The notes beneath the pieces are model-generated. The model searched no databases, was not told where the DNA came from, and saw only the letters and a program-made list of their open reading frames with translations. 64,000 nt of DNA from Pseudomonas viridiflava (GTDB lineage Bacteria; Pseudomonadota; Gammaproteobacteria; Pseudomonadales; Pseudomonadaceae), in NCBI RefSeq assembly GCF_900601905.1, contig NZ_UWFA01000505.1, positions 62,001 through 126,000 of the forward strand, read 5' to 3'. Position 1 is the first letter of the stretch. Each line of letters begins with the position of its first letter. The translations under genes were made by a program, and so were the position numbers. Shown here piece after piece: positions 17,616 to 26,086 of the stretch.

Positions 17616-18401
17616 ATGAAGAATTTGAAACATTGCGTCACTGCCGCGCTGCTGTTCGGGGTTGCTGGAATGGCCATGGCTGCAGAACCCGTTTCGCACC
17701 TGGACAAAGTGCTGCAGTCTGGCGAGCTGGCCGTCTGCACCACCGGTGATTACAAGCCGTACACGTTTTTGCGCGGCGACGGCGAACACGAAGGCATCGA
17801 TATCGAAATGGCGCGTGCGCTGGCACAGAGCCTCGGGGTGAAAATCCAATGGGTGCCGACCACCTGGAAGACCCTGATGCCGGACATGGTCGCGGGCAAA
17901 TGTGATGTCGGCATGGGCGGCATTTCGGTCACATTGGAACGCCAGAAGAAGGCTTTCTTCAGCAACACGCTGGACATCGACGGCAAGATCCCTTTGGTGC
18001 GCTGTGAAGATCAGGCGCTCTATCAGACCGTCGAGCAGATCAATCAGCCGAGCGTGCGCATGATCGAACCTGCTGGCGGCACCAATGAAGCCTTCGTGCG
18101 CGCTTATCTGCCAAAGGCGCAATTGGCATTCCACGACAACAAGACAATCTTCCAGGAGCTGCTGGATAAAAAAGCCGATGTGATGATTACCGACGCCTCC
18201 GAGGCGCTGTATCAGCAGAAACGTATGCCGGGGCTGTGTGCCGTCAACCCGACGAAATATATGCAATACGGCGAGAAAGCCTACCTGCTGCCTCGCGATG
18301 ATGTGACCTGGAAAGGTTACGTCGATCAGTGGCTGCACTTGAGCAAAGCCACCGGTGCATACCAGACTGTCGTAGGGCATTGGCTGGCCGTGCCGCAGTA
18401 A
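17616..18401 (+). CDS. pheC: PheC-like periplasmic cyclohexadienyl dehydratase / solute-binding protein
   Basis: The 261-residue protein has a signal peptide (MKNLKHCVTAALLFGVAGMAMA) and the extracellular solute-binding family 3 fold. Its segments TTGDYKPYTF, GGTNEAFVRA, DNKTIFQELLDKKADVMITDASEA and EKAYLLPRDD...YVDQWLH closely follow those I know from P. aeruginosa PheC, a periplasmic prephenate/arogenate dehydratase making phenylpyruvate or phenylalanine. Generic amino acid binding proteins share the fold but not this motif set. It stands alone, with no transporter genes beside it, which favours the enzyme over a transport role. Whether it retains dehydratase activity needs the active-site residues compared by alignment. 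Confidence 0.75.
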   Translation: MKNLKHCVTAALLFGVAGMAMAAEPVSHLDKVLQSGELAVCTTGDYKPYTFLRGDGEHEGIDIEMARALAQSLGVKIQWVPTTWKTLMPDMVAGKCDVGMGGISVTLERQKKAFFSNTLDIDGKIPLVRCEDQALYQTVEQINQPSVRMIEPAGGTNEAFVRAYLPKAQLAFHDNKTIFQELLDKKADVMITDASEALYQQKRMPGLCAVNPTKYMQYGEKAYLLPRDDVTWKGYVDQWLHLSKATGAYQTVVGHWLAVPQ

Positions 18402-18420
18402 TACAGCATCCGCAGGATTG

Positions 18421-18500
18421 GCGTTAGCCGCGAGGGCCAGTACATCCGATGCAGATTCTTCGGCTGGAATACTGCTCGCGGCTAAAGCCGCTCCTACGAG
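18421..18500. repeat. REP doublet (type GGCTTTAGCC)
   Basis: An incomplete GCGTTAGCCGCGAG (18421-18434) faces GCTCGCGGCTAAAGCCGCTCCTACGA (18474-18499). It lies between the PheC-like gene and the next ORF and ends only 24 bases before the next start codon. Confidence 0.8.
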
Positions 18501-18523
18501 AAGGACCCGGGACCCGTAGGAAC

Positions 18524-19486
18524 ATGAAAACCAACAAAAGCATCACCCGTGCGTTCTGTGTCGAGCTTCAGCAAGAGTTGTCGATTGCGGCTGCGCGTCG
18601 GGAGTTCTTTTCCCAGAAAGAACCTCGCCAGCGCTTCGAGTTTCTCTGCTCAACGCCCGCGTGCCGCAAGTTGGGCGCCAAGGTTACGGGTGTCCGCTAT
18701 AACGTGAAGCCGCAGGACAACCCAACCTTCGTGTCCGCACATTTTCGCGCCAACCCTCACTCCGACCATCACCCCGACTGCGAGTGGATCGAGGACCGCG
18801 ACGAGGAGAACAAGCCGCCCATCGACGTCGAAGAGACCGAGCCACAGGCGCGTCTGCGCAAGGCCAAACGCAAGCTGGATGATTACATTGACGTCTTCGA
18901 TCCGACCCTAAAGACGCCAGCCAAAGAACAGCCTAAAGAAGGCGCAGCCAAGCCTGCCCCCTCCCCCGTAGCAGAAAACACGCTGCCAGCCGAGGCGGCG
19001 CAACCCAAGGCTGCGCGCCAGAGCGAAACACGTACCACTAATCTTGAACGCCTGGTGGACAGCTTCCGACAAGCCAAGGCGCAACTGTCCATTGATGACT
19101 TCAAACTATTGATGCTCAAGGTGCCAGGCCAGGGTGAACTGGCACTGCGCTCCTATTTCCGCCATATCAAATACGCGCAGCCAGGCAAGAACGAACGCGT
19201 GCTCTATGGCGGGGGGCTGGTGGAGCGTTATGGGTCGGGTTTCAAATTCAGGTTCTTCGATCGACTCGAAGGCAAGCCGGTGACGTTATATGTGTCGCCC
19301 GCCCAGATGAAAGCCTACCGCTCCAGCCGCTACATCAGTGAGCTGCTTAGTCATGCAGAAGAAGTGAAGTTTTTTACGGTGTATGCCCTGGGCGAAGTCA
19401 GCCAAAGCCCGTCAGGAAAGAGCATCAGTGTGGCGGTGGAGGATTTGCGGCACCTGGTGATTGTGCTGGGGCCGACAAAAGAATAG
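18524..19486 (+). CDS. Unknown protein with N-terminal Cys/His cluster (possible CoiA-like zinc finger)
   Basis: The 320-residue protein has an N-terminal region with FLCSTPACRKLGAKV and HFRANPHSDHHPDCEW (about residues 40-90), a Cys-x5-Cys ... His/His/Cys pattern suggestive of a metal-binding finger similar in style to the N-terminus of CoiA-type proteins. A Pro/Ala/Lys-rich linker follows (about 120-170), then a folded C-terminal domain of about 140 residues. I do not recognise the whole. ATG 18524 was chosen because the in-frame sequence upstream is the REP repeat. Monogenic, convergent with ilvE. Function unknown; nucleic-acid binding is a hypothesis. Confidence 0.65.
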   Translation: MKTNKSITRAFCVELQQELSIAAARREFFSQKEPRQRFEFLCSTPACRKLGAKVTGVRYNVKPQDNPTFVSAHFRANPHSDHHPDCEWIEDRDEENKPPIDVEETEPQARLRKAKRKLDDYIDVFDPTLKTPAKEQPKEGAAKPAPSPVAENTLPAEAAQPKAARQSETRTTNLERLVDSFRQAKAQLSIDDFKLLMLKVPGQGELALRSYFRHIKYAQPGKNERVLYGGGLVERYGSGFKFRFFDRLEGKPVTLYVSPAQMKAYRSSRYISELLSHAEEVKFFTVYALGEVSQSPSGKSISVAVEDLRHLVIVLGPTKE

Positions 19487-19500
19487 CGATCTGGTGCGCC

Positions 19501-19589
19501 CCTGTGGGAGCGAATTCATTCGCGAAAGCGGTGTATCAGCCGATGACGATGCTGAAGACGCGTTCGCGGATGAATCCGCTCCTACGGGT
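19501..19589. repeat. REP doublet (type GAATTCATTC) between convergent genes
   Basis: GTGGGAGCGAATTCATTCGCGAA (from 19504) faces TTCGCGGATGAATCCGCTCCTACGG (to 19588). It fills the gap between the unknown gene and ilvE, only 6 bases past the ilvE stop, and may serve both as transcript end structure. Confidence 0.85.
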
Positions 19590-19595
19590 TAACCG

Positions 19596-20615
19596 TCAAA
19601 CCTTGACGATCCAGCCCGCTGGCGCTTCAACGTCGCCGGACTGCACGCCGGTCAGCTCTGCGTAGAGCTTGCGGGTCACTGGGCCGACTTCGGTTTCGCT
19701 GTAGAACACGTGCAGCTTGTCCTTATAGGAAATTCCGCCGATGGGCGTGATCACCGCAGCGGTACCGCAGGCACCCGCCTCTTTGAAGTCCGCAATCTGA
19801 TCAATGAAAACGTCGCCTTCAACGACCTTCAGGCCCAGACGGCTTTGTGCCAGTTCGATCAGCGACAGGCGAGTGATACCCGGCAGCACCGAAGGTGATT
19901 TCGGGGTCACGAACACGTCGTCTTTGGTGATCGCGAAGAAGTTGGCCGAGCCGACCTCTTCGATCTTGGTGTGGGTTTGCGGATCCAGGTAGATCGCGTC
20001 AGCGAAGCTCATTTTCTTGGCTTCGGAACCTGGCATCAGGCTGGCCGCGTAGTTACCGCCGACCTTGGCAGCGCCGGTACCTTGTGGCGCGGCGCGGTCG
20101 TAGCCGGAGATCATGAAGTTGTTAGGCTTCAGGCCACCTTTGAAATAAGCGCCGACCGGGATGCAGAAGATCGAGAAGATGAACTCGGGCGCGGTACGCA
20201 CGCCGATGTTGTCGCCCACACCGATCACGAACGGACGCAGATACAGCGCGCCACCGGAGCCGTATGGCGGAATGAAGCGCTCGTTGGCCGCGACGACCTT
20301 CTTGCAAGCCTCGATGAACGCGTCGGTCGGCACTTGCGGCATCAACAGACGGCCGCAGCTGCGCTGCATGCGCTGGGCGTTCTGATCCGGACGGAACAGG
20401 TTGATCGAGCCGTCCTTGCAGCGATAGGCCTTCAAACCTTCAAAGCATTGCTGGCCGTAATGCAGCGCAGTGGAGCCTTCGCTGATATGCAGCACGTTGT
20501 CTTCAGTCAGCGCGCCCTCGTCCCAAGCGCCGTCACGCCAGTGAGAGAGGTAGCGCTTATCGGTTTTGATGTAGTCGAAACCCAGAGTGTCCCAGTTAAT
20601 GCTGTCGTGACTCAT
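19596..20615 (-). CDS. ilvE: Branched-chain amino acid aminotransferase IlvE
   Basis: PLP enzyme of fold type IV that catalyses the last step of valine, leucine and isoleucine synthesis and the first step of their degradation. The 339-residue product has LHYGQQCFEGLKAYR, the PLP lysine in AAKVGGNYAASL, EEVGSANFFAI and the C-terminal GTAAVITPIGGI phosphate site, matching class II (long) BCATs. The start at 20615 (MSHDSINWDTLG) has a GAGGG ribosome binding site and was preferred to a start five codons upstream. Monocistronic. Confidence 0.96.
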   Translation of the reverse strand: MSHDSINWDTLGFDYIKTDKRYLSHWRDGAWDEGALTEDNVLHISEGSTALHYGQQCFEGLKAYRCKDGSINLFRPDQNAQRMQRSCGRLLMPQVPTDAFIEACKKVVAANERFIPPYGSGGALYLRPFVIGVGDNIGVRTAPEFIFSIFCIPVGAYFKGGLKPNNFMISGYDRAAPQGTGAAKVGGNYAASLMPGSEAKKMSFADAIYLDPQTHTKIEEVGSANFFAITKDDVFVTPKSPSVLPGITRLSLIELAQSRLGLKVVEGDVFIDQIADFKEAGACGTAAVITPIGGISYKDKLHVFYSETEVGPVTRKLYAELTGVQSGDVEAPAGWIVKV

Positions 20616-20759
20616 AACGCCCTCGTTCATTTAACGGCTGCCTGGACGATTCAGGCCATCGCCGTATTCTGCCAGATCATCCGCAGCTTGAGGCGTGAAG
20701 TGACTGATTTATGCACGCACAGAAGAAAGCGCCCGCAAGCGCGCTGGGCTACAGGGATG

Positions 20760-21380
20760 TCAGTGCATGCGCTGTCGGATGTACTCGAGGAACGCGGGCA
20801 GGTCCGAGCTGCACAAGGTGCGAGCGACGGTTTTGACTTCCTCGACGGGCCAGTCCCACCAGGCGGCCTGCAGAAGCAGCTCGCGTACATCCTCTTCAAA
20901 GCGCCAGCGGATGAATTTGCAGGGATTGCCTCCGACTACCGAGAACGGCGCCACATCCCGGGTTACCACGGCACCGGCAGCGACAATCGCGCCATGGCCG
21001 ATGGTCACGCCGGAAAGGATCATCGCGTCAGCGCAAATCCAGCAGTCGCTGCCAATGACCACGTCGCCTTTGCTTGGTGCGTAGTCCTTGATGTCGTCGA
21101 CTTCCTTGATCATGGCCGGAAACGGATAGGTCGTGATCCAGTCAGTACGATGCTCGCCACCCAGCAGAATCCGCACGCCCTCGGCAATGGATGTGTACGA
21201 CCCCACTCGCAGGATGGTGTCATCACCAAACTCTATGACTTCCGGTATGCCGTAAGTACCCACGCCGAAGGTGTAGCGTGGATATTTGAGGCGAATTTTC
21301 TCAGGTGCTCTTTGCAGTTTTTCCAACTTGCGCAGACGCTTTCTCGTGCTTCGGTCTTTAAGTACTTCGAGGAATTTCAT
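20760..21380 (-). CDS. CatB-type hexapeptide-repeat acetyltransferase
   Basis: The 206-residue protein has an N-terminal helix, then left-handed beta-helix repeats with FGVGTYG, VGSYTSIAEGVRILLGGEHRTDW (the catalytic histidine of the xenobiotic acetyltransferase family lies in GGEHRTDW), and GSDCWICADAMILSGVTIGHGAIVAAGAVVTRDVAPFSVVGGNP. This is the CatB/VatD-like XAT family, whose members acetylate sugars or antibiotics. Next to a glycosyltransferase 49 bases upstream, it more likely acetylates a surface polysaccharide sugar. Substrate unknown. Confidence 0.85.
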   Translation of the reverse strand: MKFLEVLKDRSTRKRLRKLEKLQRAPEKIRLKYPRYTFGVGTYGIPEVIEFGDDTILRVGSYTSIAEGVRILLGGEHRTDWITTYPFPAMIKEVDDIKDYAPSKGDVVIGSDCWICADAMILSGVTIGHGAIVAAGAVVTRDVAPFSVVGGNPCKFIRWRFEEDVRELLLQAAWWDWPVEEVKTVARTLCSSDLPAFLEYIRQRMH

Positions 21381-21429
21381 GGCTGGCCCGTGATAAAGAC
21401 AAGGTGAACGACAACGGCTGTCAGTTTCT

Positions 21430-22323
21430 CTACCAATGAAGAACCAGACGTTTGAAGCGGCGTAGGGTTTTACGAGTGATATAGCGCAGCGGGATCGAGC
21501 GAATCAATTGCCAGGCATAGGGTTTGTCCGCCACCACCGCATATTTCAACGCTTTGTTGATAATAAAGGTTCTGCCCTGCTGATAACCCGCACAGTCACG
21601 ATACGGCTCGATAGTCTGCAGATCGGCGTCGAGCAGCACCTTGTATTTACGCGAAAGATTATTGGCATGGCGACGATACCGCGTGACGCAAACAGGCAGA
21701 ACATCAATGCCATAACCCTGGTGGGCGATTTTCAGCGTCATCTGGAAATCCTGAACCTTGATCTGCGGATCGTAAAAGCCGGCCTCTTTGATTGCTGCCA
21801 TCCGATAAAGCGCGACGGGCGCCCCCACTACCATGGCCCCGCTCAATACCTTTTCAAAATCCAGGTGCTCAATGTAATCCCGGGACTGGTGTTTGGTGTC
21901 GTTGCCGTCGCAGTCCATATAAATGATCAGCGCGCCGACGCACCCCAGGTCCGGGTGTTTATCCAGGTAATCGGCGCGAACACGCACCGACTCCGGGAGC
22001 ATGATGTCGTCCAGGTCAGGCGTGGCGACGTAGGTGCCTTTTGCGTAGCGCAGGCCATGATTGAGAGTTGCACTGACGCCCTGATTGGCCTGGCGATAAA
22101 GTTGAAAGGGATACCGGCTCTGCAAGGCCTCGAGCATCGCATAACTATTATCGGTCGATCCGTCATCGACAATAATCACTTCGAAGTTTTCATAGTCCTG
22201 AGCAAAGATGCTGGCAAGTGCCACTTCAAGGAATTTTTCGGCGTTATAGCAAGGGGCGATAATGGATACCAGAGCAGGCGTGTTCACCGTGGAGTTCTCT
22301 ATAGGGTCAAGTTCTTGAGTCAT
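21430..22323 (-). CDS. Family 2 glycosyltransferase
   Basis: The 297-residue protein has the GT-A nucleotide-sugar fold: VSIIAPCYNAEKFLEVALASI at the N-terminus, VIIVDDGSTDNS, and a DxD-like metal site in PDLDDIMLP, then DFQMTLKIAHQGYGIDVLP. The C-terminal 60 residues are basic and amphipathic, suggesting membrane association. It is probably co-transcribed with the acetyltransferase downstream. A role in LPS or other surface glycan assembly is inferred from family and neighbours. Confidence 0.9.
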   Translation of the reverse strand: MTQELDPIENSTVNTPALVSIIAPCYNAEKFLEVALASIFAQDYENFEVIIVDDGSTDNSYAMLEALQSRYPFQLYRQANQGVSATLNHGLRYAKGTYVATPDLDDIMLPESVRVRADYLDKHPDLGCVGALIIYMDCDGNDTKHQSRDYIEHLDFEKVLSGAMVVGAPVALYRMAAIKEAGFYDPQIKVQDFQMTLKIAHQGYGIDVLPVCVTRYRRHANNLSRKYKVLLDADLQTIEPYRDCAGYQQGRTFIINKALKYAVVADKPYAWQLIRSIPLRYITRKTLRRFKRLVLHW

Positions 22324-22686
22324 TGTTATTCGGCCCCCGGTTTATCAAATGAGCGTAGTCGGTTCCCGTTGCACCTGCGTGTCACACCCACAAAATACCT
22401 GCACTCCCCGCCTCGATCAGGGAGAAATTTATTCCTGTTTTCAATCAGTCACAATTGTAGCCAGCCAAAAGGTCGGTATTTTGGCGACACATAAACCGAC
22501 GCGCAACCCCGACCCCATTAAGGCCATTTATTTGACTTAAGCCTCCATCCATCTAAAGGTGGACAGCGGAGCACAGCGGCCTGTAGGTGCTTATGGACGC
22601 GTGCGTATATCCGACAGGCAAACAGACACTTTCATCGCAGCCAACAGGTTGCAATCAACCCCGCGTTCTCACTGGATGAGCGAGCC
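22324..22686. other. Divergent intergenic region (363 bp)
   Basis: Lies between the GT2 gene and the GT-C-like gene and should hold both promoters. No repeat, tRNA or strong hairpin is visible, and no JUMPstart/ops element was found. Small frames inside it look like chance. Confidence 0.5.
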
Positions 22687-24192
22687 ATGGATACAGGCAT
22701 TACAGCAACAGCCCCCTCTGTCGCGCACGCCACCGAACGGCGCCTGATGCTATGGGTATTTTTCCTGCCGATTAGCTTGATGGTCCTCGCAGTGCTGTGG
22801 ATAAACGCAGGTACGCTGATATACACCCTGGACGATCCATATATCCATATTGATCTTGCCAAACGTATCTTCAGCGGCCATTACGGCATCAATGGCAACG
22901 AATATTCAGCGCCGTCTTCGAGCATCATATGGCCGCTGCTCCTGGCCCCGTTTACGCCCCTGGGTCAGTTCATGCTCTGGGTCCCGCTGATCCTGAACAT
23001 CGGTTTTTCCTTTCTGACCTTTTTACTGTTCAACCAGCTGTTGAACAACGTCAGCTTCGGCTACCGGTTCTTCATACTCGGCGGCTGGTTTCTGAGCACC
23101 AACTTCTATGGGCTGATCTTCAATGGCATGGAGCACTGCCTGCAGGTTTACCTGGTGGCGCTAATTGCCATGGGCATTTTGCACAAAGAATTTGAAAGCC
23201 GGCCGGTCACCCGCAGCAGCGTCTATCTGGCGATTTTCATGCTGCCATTGGTGCGTTACGAAGGGCTGGCCGTCTCACTACCGGCGCTGCTGTATCTGTT
23301 TGGCAAAGGCGAACGGATCAAGCCATTCCTGTGTGGCGCGTTGCTGGTCACAGCAGTGGCGTCTTTCTCATTGTTTCTCGCACATTTGGGCCTGGGTTAC
23401 CTGCCTTCTTCGGTCATTGCCAAATCCGATACCACCGGCCTTTCATCCATCGCCATGAATGCAATCGGACAATTTGAAAAATATGGCTGGATAACTCTGA
23501 TTCTGTTGGTGGTATGCGCCCTACTGCCTGAGCGCAGACAGTTTGCCTTTCTGCTGATCAGCGTAACGGCCCTGCACACGTTGTTCGGCAAGAATGGCTG
23601 GTTCGGGCGCTATGAAATTTATTGGCTGACCTTTCTCGGGGTATTTTTCATGTACCTGTGCGTCACGCATCTTCGCGCCCGCACAGCAGCGCTCATCTTC
23701 GGTTTGCTGCCGCTGGCGTTTGCGCAATTGGTCTATACGACAGTCAGCACGCCACTGGCGGCCGCAGCGATCTACAACCAGCAGTATCCGATGTCGCAAA
23801 TCGCCCAACGCCTCAATGCGCCCGTGGCAGTCAATGATCTGGGCCTGGTGGCGCTCAACTCGCGGCAATACGTGCTGGACCTCTGGGGCCTGGGCAGCAT
23901 GGAGGCCTTGAAGCTACGCAAATCGCAACGTGGTTCTGAGTGGATCAGTGATCTGATGCAACGCAAGAATGCTCATTATGCGTTCGTCTACGAGGAGTGG
24001 TTCGCACAGCGGCCGATGAACTGGATCAAGGTCGGCGAACTGCAGATGCACATCCCGAAAATCGCTGCTGCGTTCAATACCGTGGCGTTCTACGCCACCG
24101 ATGAAGCGTCGGCACTGACCCTCAAGGAAGTGATGCAGGCTTATCAGCTGGAGTATCCCACGCAGAAGTATCAGTTCAGGTTCGAGCGCTAA
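22687..24192 (+). CDS. Polytopic GT-C-like membrane glycosyltransferase, putative
   Basis: The 501-residue protein has about ten hydrophobic helices beginning at residues 21-40. An acidic pair in the first periplasmic loop (TLDDPYIHIDLAKRI, D49-D50) matches the loop-1 DD/DE signature of GT-C enzymes, which use polyprenyl-phosphate sugars. The C-terminal 110 residues are soluble. It stands opposite the GT2 and acetyltransferase genes, so a shared role in surface glycan modification is plausible. Donor and acceptor are unknown. Confidence 0.72.
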   Translation: MDTGITATAPSVAHATERRLMLWVFFLPISLMVLAVLWINAGTLIYTLDDPYIHIDLAKRIFSGHYGINGNEYSAPSSSIIWPLLLAPFTPLGQFMLWVPLILNIGFSFLTFLLFNQLLNNVSFGYRFFILGGWFLSTNFYGLIFNGMEHCLQVYLVALIAMGILHKEFESRPVTRSSVYLAIFMLPLVRYEGLAVSLPALLYLFGKGERIKPFLCGALLVTAVASFSLFLAHLGLGYLPSSVIAKSDTTGLSSIAMNAIGQFEKYGWITLILLVVCALLPERRQFAFLLISVTALHTLFGKNGWFGRYEIYWLTFLGVFFMYLCVTHLRARTAALIFGLLPLAFAQLVYTTVSTPLAAAAIYNQQYPMSQIAQRLNAPVAVNDLGLVALNSRQYVLDLWGLGSMEALKLRKSQRGSEWISDLMQRKNAHYAFVYEEWFAQRPMNWIKVGELQMHIPKIAAAFNTVAFYATDEASALTLKEVMQAYQLEYPTQKYQFRFER

Positions 24193-24300
24193 ATCCGAGC
24201 AGCGTTACAACCCATGGGTTTGCATTGACGCCCTGTATTTGAGGCAGCGACCGGGCTGGCACTCCCGCAAGATTTTTGTCACTGAGCAATAGCGACACAC

Positions 24301-24332
24301 AAAAAAAGGGGCGGTATAAACCGCCCCCTTTT
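24301..24332. terminator. Bidirectional terminator between GT-C-like gene and mucD
   Basis: GGGGCGGT / ACCGCCCC stem with a 4-base loop, seven or more A on the left (a T run for mucD on the minus strand) and TTTT on the right; 15 bases past the mucD stop. Confidence 0.9.
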
Positions 24333-24347
24333 CGTCAACCTGCTGGT

Positions 24348-25787
24348 TTATTCAGCCAGCTTGAAGGTGATGAAGCTCGCACGGCCCTGACGCAATACGC
24401 GCATGGAGACGGAACGATTCTTCGGCAGACCTTTGGCGACTTCGGTGAAGTTCTTCGCCGATGTCAGCGCCTGGTTATTCAGGTGAGTGATCACGTCGCC
24501 AGGCTGCAGGCCGATCAGGGCCGCCGGGCCATCCGTAACCTCCTTGATCACCACGCCACCTTTGATATCCAGGCTCTTCTGCTGCTCTGCAGTCAGGTCG
24601 ACCACCGATACGCCGAGACGATTGCTGCTGCGCTCGGCACCGGCAGAGTCAGGCGTGCCCATTTCCTGGCCTTCGTCCGGCAAGGCACCAACGGTCACGC
24701 TCAGCTTCTGACGCTTGCCATCACGGATGACTTCAAGTTCGGCCTTGCTGCCATCCTTGAGGTTGCCAATCAGGTGCGGCAAATCAGCCGACATGACAAT
24801 CGGCGTGCCGTTGGCGCTGAGAATCACGTCACCGACCTGCACGCCACCTTTCGCCGCCGGACCGCTTTCCAGCACCTGAGCAACCAGCGCACCGGCGGGC
24901 TTGTCGAGACCGAAGGATTCAGCCAGGTCTTTGTTGACCTCCTGAATCACCACACCCAGCCAGCCACGGTTCACTTTGCCGCTGGCCTTGATCTGGTTAG
25001 CGACATCCATCGCGACGTCGATCGGGATAGCGAACGACAGGCCCATGAAGCCACCGGAGCGGGTGAAGATCTGCGAGTTGATGCCGACAACCTCGCCCGC
25101 CATGTTGAACAATGGCCCACCGGAGTTGCCCGGATTGATCGCAACGTCGGTCTGGATGAATGGCACGTAGGTGTCGTTAGGCAGGCTGCGGCCCTTGGCG
25201 CTGACAATGCCCTTGGTCACCGAGTGATCAAAGCCGAACGGCGAGCCGATGGCCAGAACCCATTCGCCGACTTTGAGCTTTTCAGAATTGCCTAACTGAA
25301 CCGTAGGCAGATCCTTGCCCTCGATTTTCAATACCGCAACATCGGTGCGTGGGTCAGTGCCGACCAGTTTGGCCTTGAGCTCACTGCGATCGGACAGGCG
25401 AACGAGAATTTCGTCAGCGCCATCAATCACATGGTTATTGGTCAGTACATAACCATCCTTGGAGATGATGAAGCCCGAACCCAGCGACTGCGCTTCACGC
25501 TGACGATCGCCTTTTGGCGAACCAGGCTTGCGCCCCTGGGGCGGAATGCCTCGCTCGAGAAACTCGCGCAGCATCGGAGGCAGCCCTTCGAGGTCTGGCA
25601 TCTGTTGCTGAGCAATGGCGCGGTCCGGCATCTTCTGCGTGGTGCTGATGTTGACGACCGCAGGCGAGGCTTGCTCGACAAGCGTGGTGAAGTCAGGCAG
25701 CGCTTCGGCTTGCGCCGTTGCAACCTGTCCGAGCATCAACAGCGCGGCCACCAATGAGAAACAGGATTTGAAGTTTGGTATGGACAT
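24348..25787 (-). CDS. mucD: Periplasmic serine protease MucD (HtrA/DegP family)
   Basis: Periplasmic protease and chaperone that limits AlgU activation and degrades misfolded envelope proteins. The 479-residue precursor has a signal peptide (NFKSCFSLVAALLMLGQVATAQA), a trypsin-like domain with the catalytic triad in TNNHVIDGA (His), RTDVAVLKI (Asp) and NPGNSGGPLF (Ser), and two PDZ domains (GWLGVVIQEV... and LGVSVVDL...). ATG 25787 has a GGGAG ribosome binding site; the upstream in-frame extension precedes the signal peptide and was rejected. It is separated from mucB by 299 bp holding a candidate promoter, so it may be expressed independently. Confidence 0.96.
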   Translation of the reverse strand: MSIPNFKSCFSLVAALLMLGQVATAQAEALPDFTTLVEQASPAVVNISTTQKMPDRAIAQQQMPDLEGLPPMLREFLERGIPPQGRKPGSPKGDRQREAQSLGSGFIISKDGYVLTNNHVIDGADEILVRLSDRSELKAKLVGTDPRTDVAVLKIEGKDLPTVQLGNSEKLKVGEWVLAIGSPFGFDHSVTKGIVSAKGRSLPNDTYVPFIQTDVAINPGNSGGPLFNMAGEVVGINSQIFTRSGGFMGLSFAIPIDVAMDVANQIKASGKVNRGWLGVVIQEVNKDLAESFGLDKPAGALVAQVLESGPAAKGGVQVGDVILSANGTPIVMSADLPHLIGNLKDGSKAELEVIRDGKRQKLSVTVGALPDEGQEMGTPDSAGAERSSNRLGVSVVDLTAEQQKSLDIKGGVVIKEVTDGPAALIGLQPGDVITHLNNQALTSAKNFTEVAKGLPKNRSVSMRVLRQGRASFITFKLAE

Positions 25788-25934
25788 AAGGCTCCCGTGC
25801 ACAACGAGCATAGTTAAGCGATGCAGACCGAATAATCTGATGGGGACCTGTCTGCGGTTTTCAAGCGCAGGTAACTCCACATCAGCCAATTTCCCGGCCC
25901 GAAAACAACAAAGGCCAGAGCGGCAAGGCTGTGA

Positions 25935-25963
25935 CCTATAGAAAAAATCGAGAGGTTTTGCAA
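25935..25963 (-). promoter_or_regulatory. Candidate internal promoter for mucD
   Basis: On the minus strand TTGCAA (25963-25958), a 17-base spacer and TATAGG (25940-25935) lie in the 299-bp mucB-mucD gap, giving a leader of roughly 140 nt. The rest of the gap holds no gene that I can recognise. Confidence 0.5.
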
Positions 25964-26086
25964 CTCACAAACCTCACCAAACGTTTCAGCGAAGTCTGCG
26001 AACATCCTGCAAAGGCTTGTGTTGCGGGATAACGAGCCCAAGATGAAACCTTTTACACCTTGGGTATTGCTGTTCAATGCGCGGGC

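Noticed and set aside
25814..26077. 87-codon frame in the mucB-mucD gap as a mucC gene
   Set aside because: The translation has no RseC-type cysteines or paired helices and no similarity to MucC that I can see.
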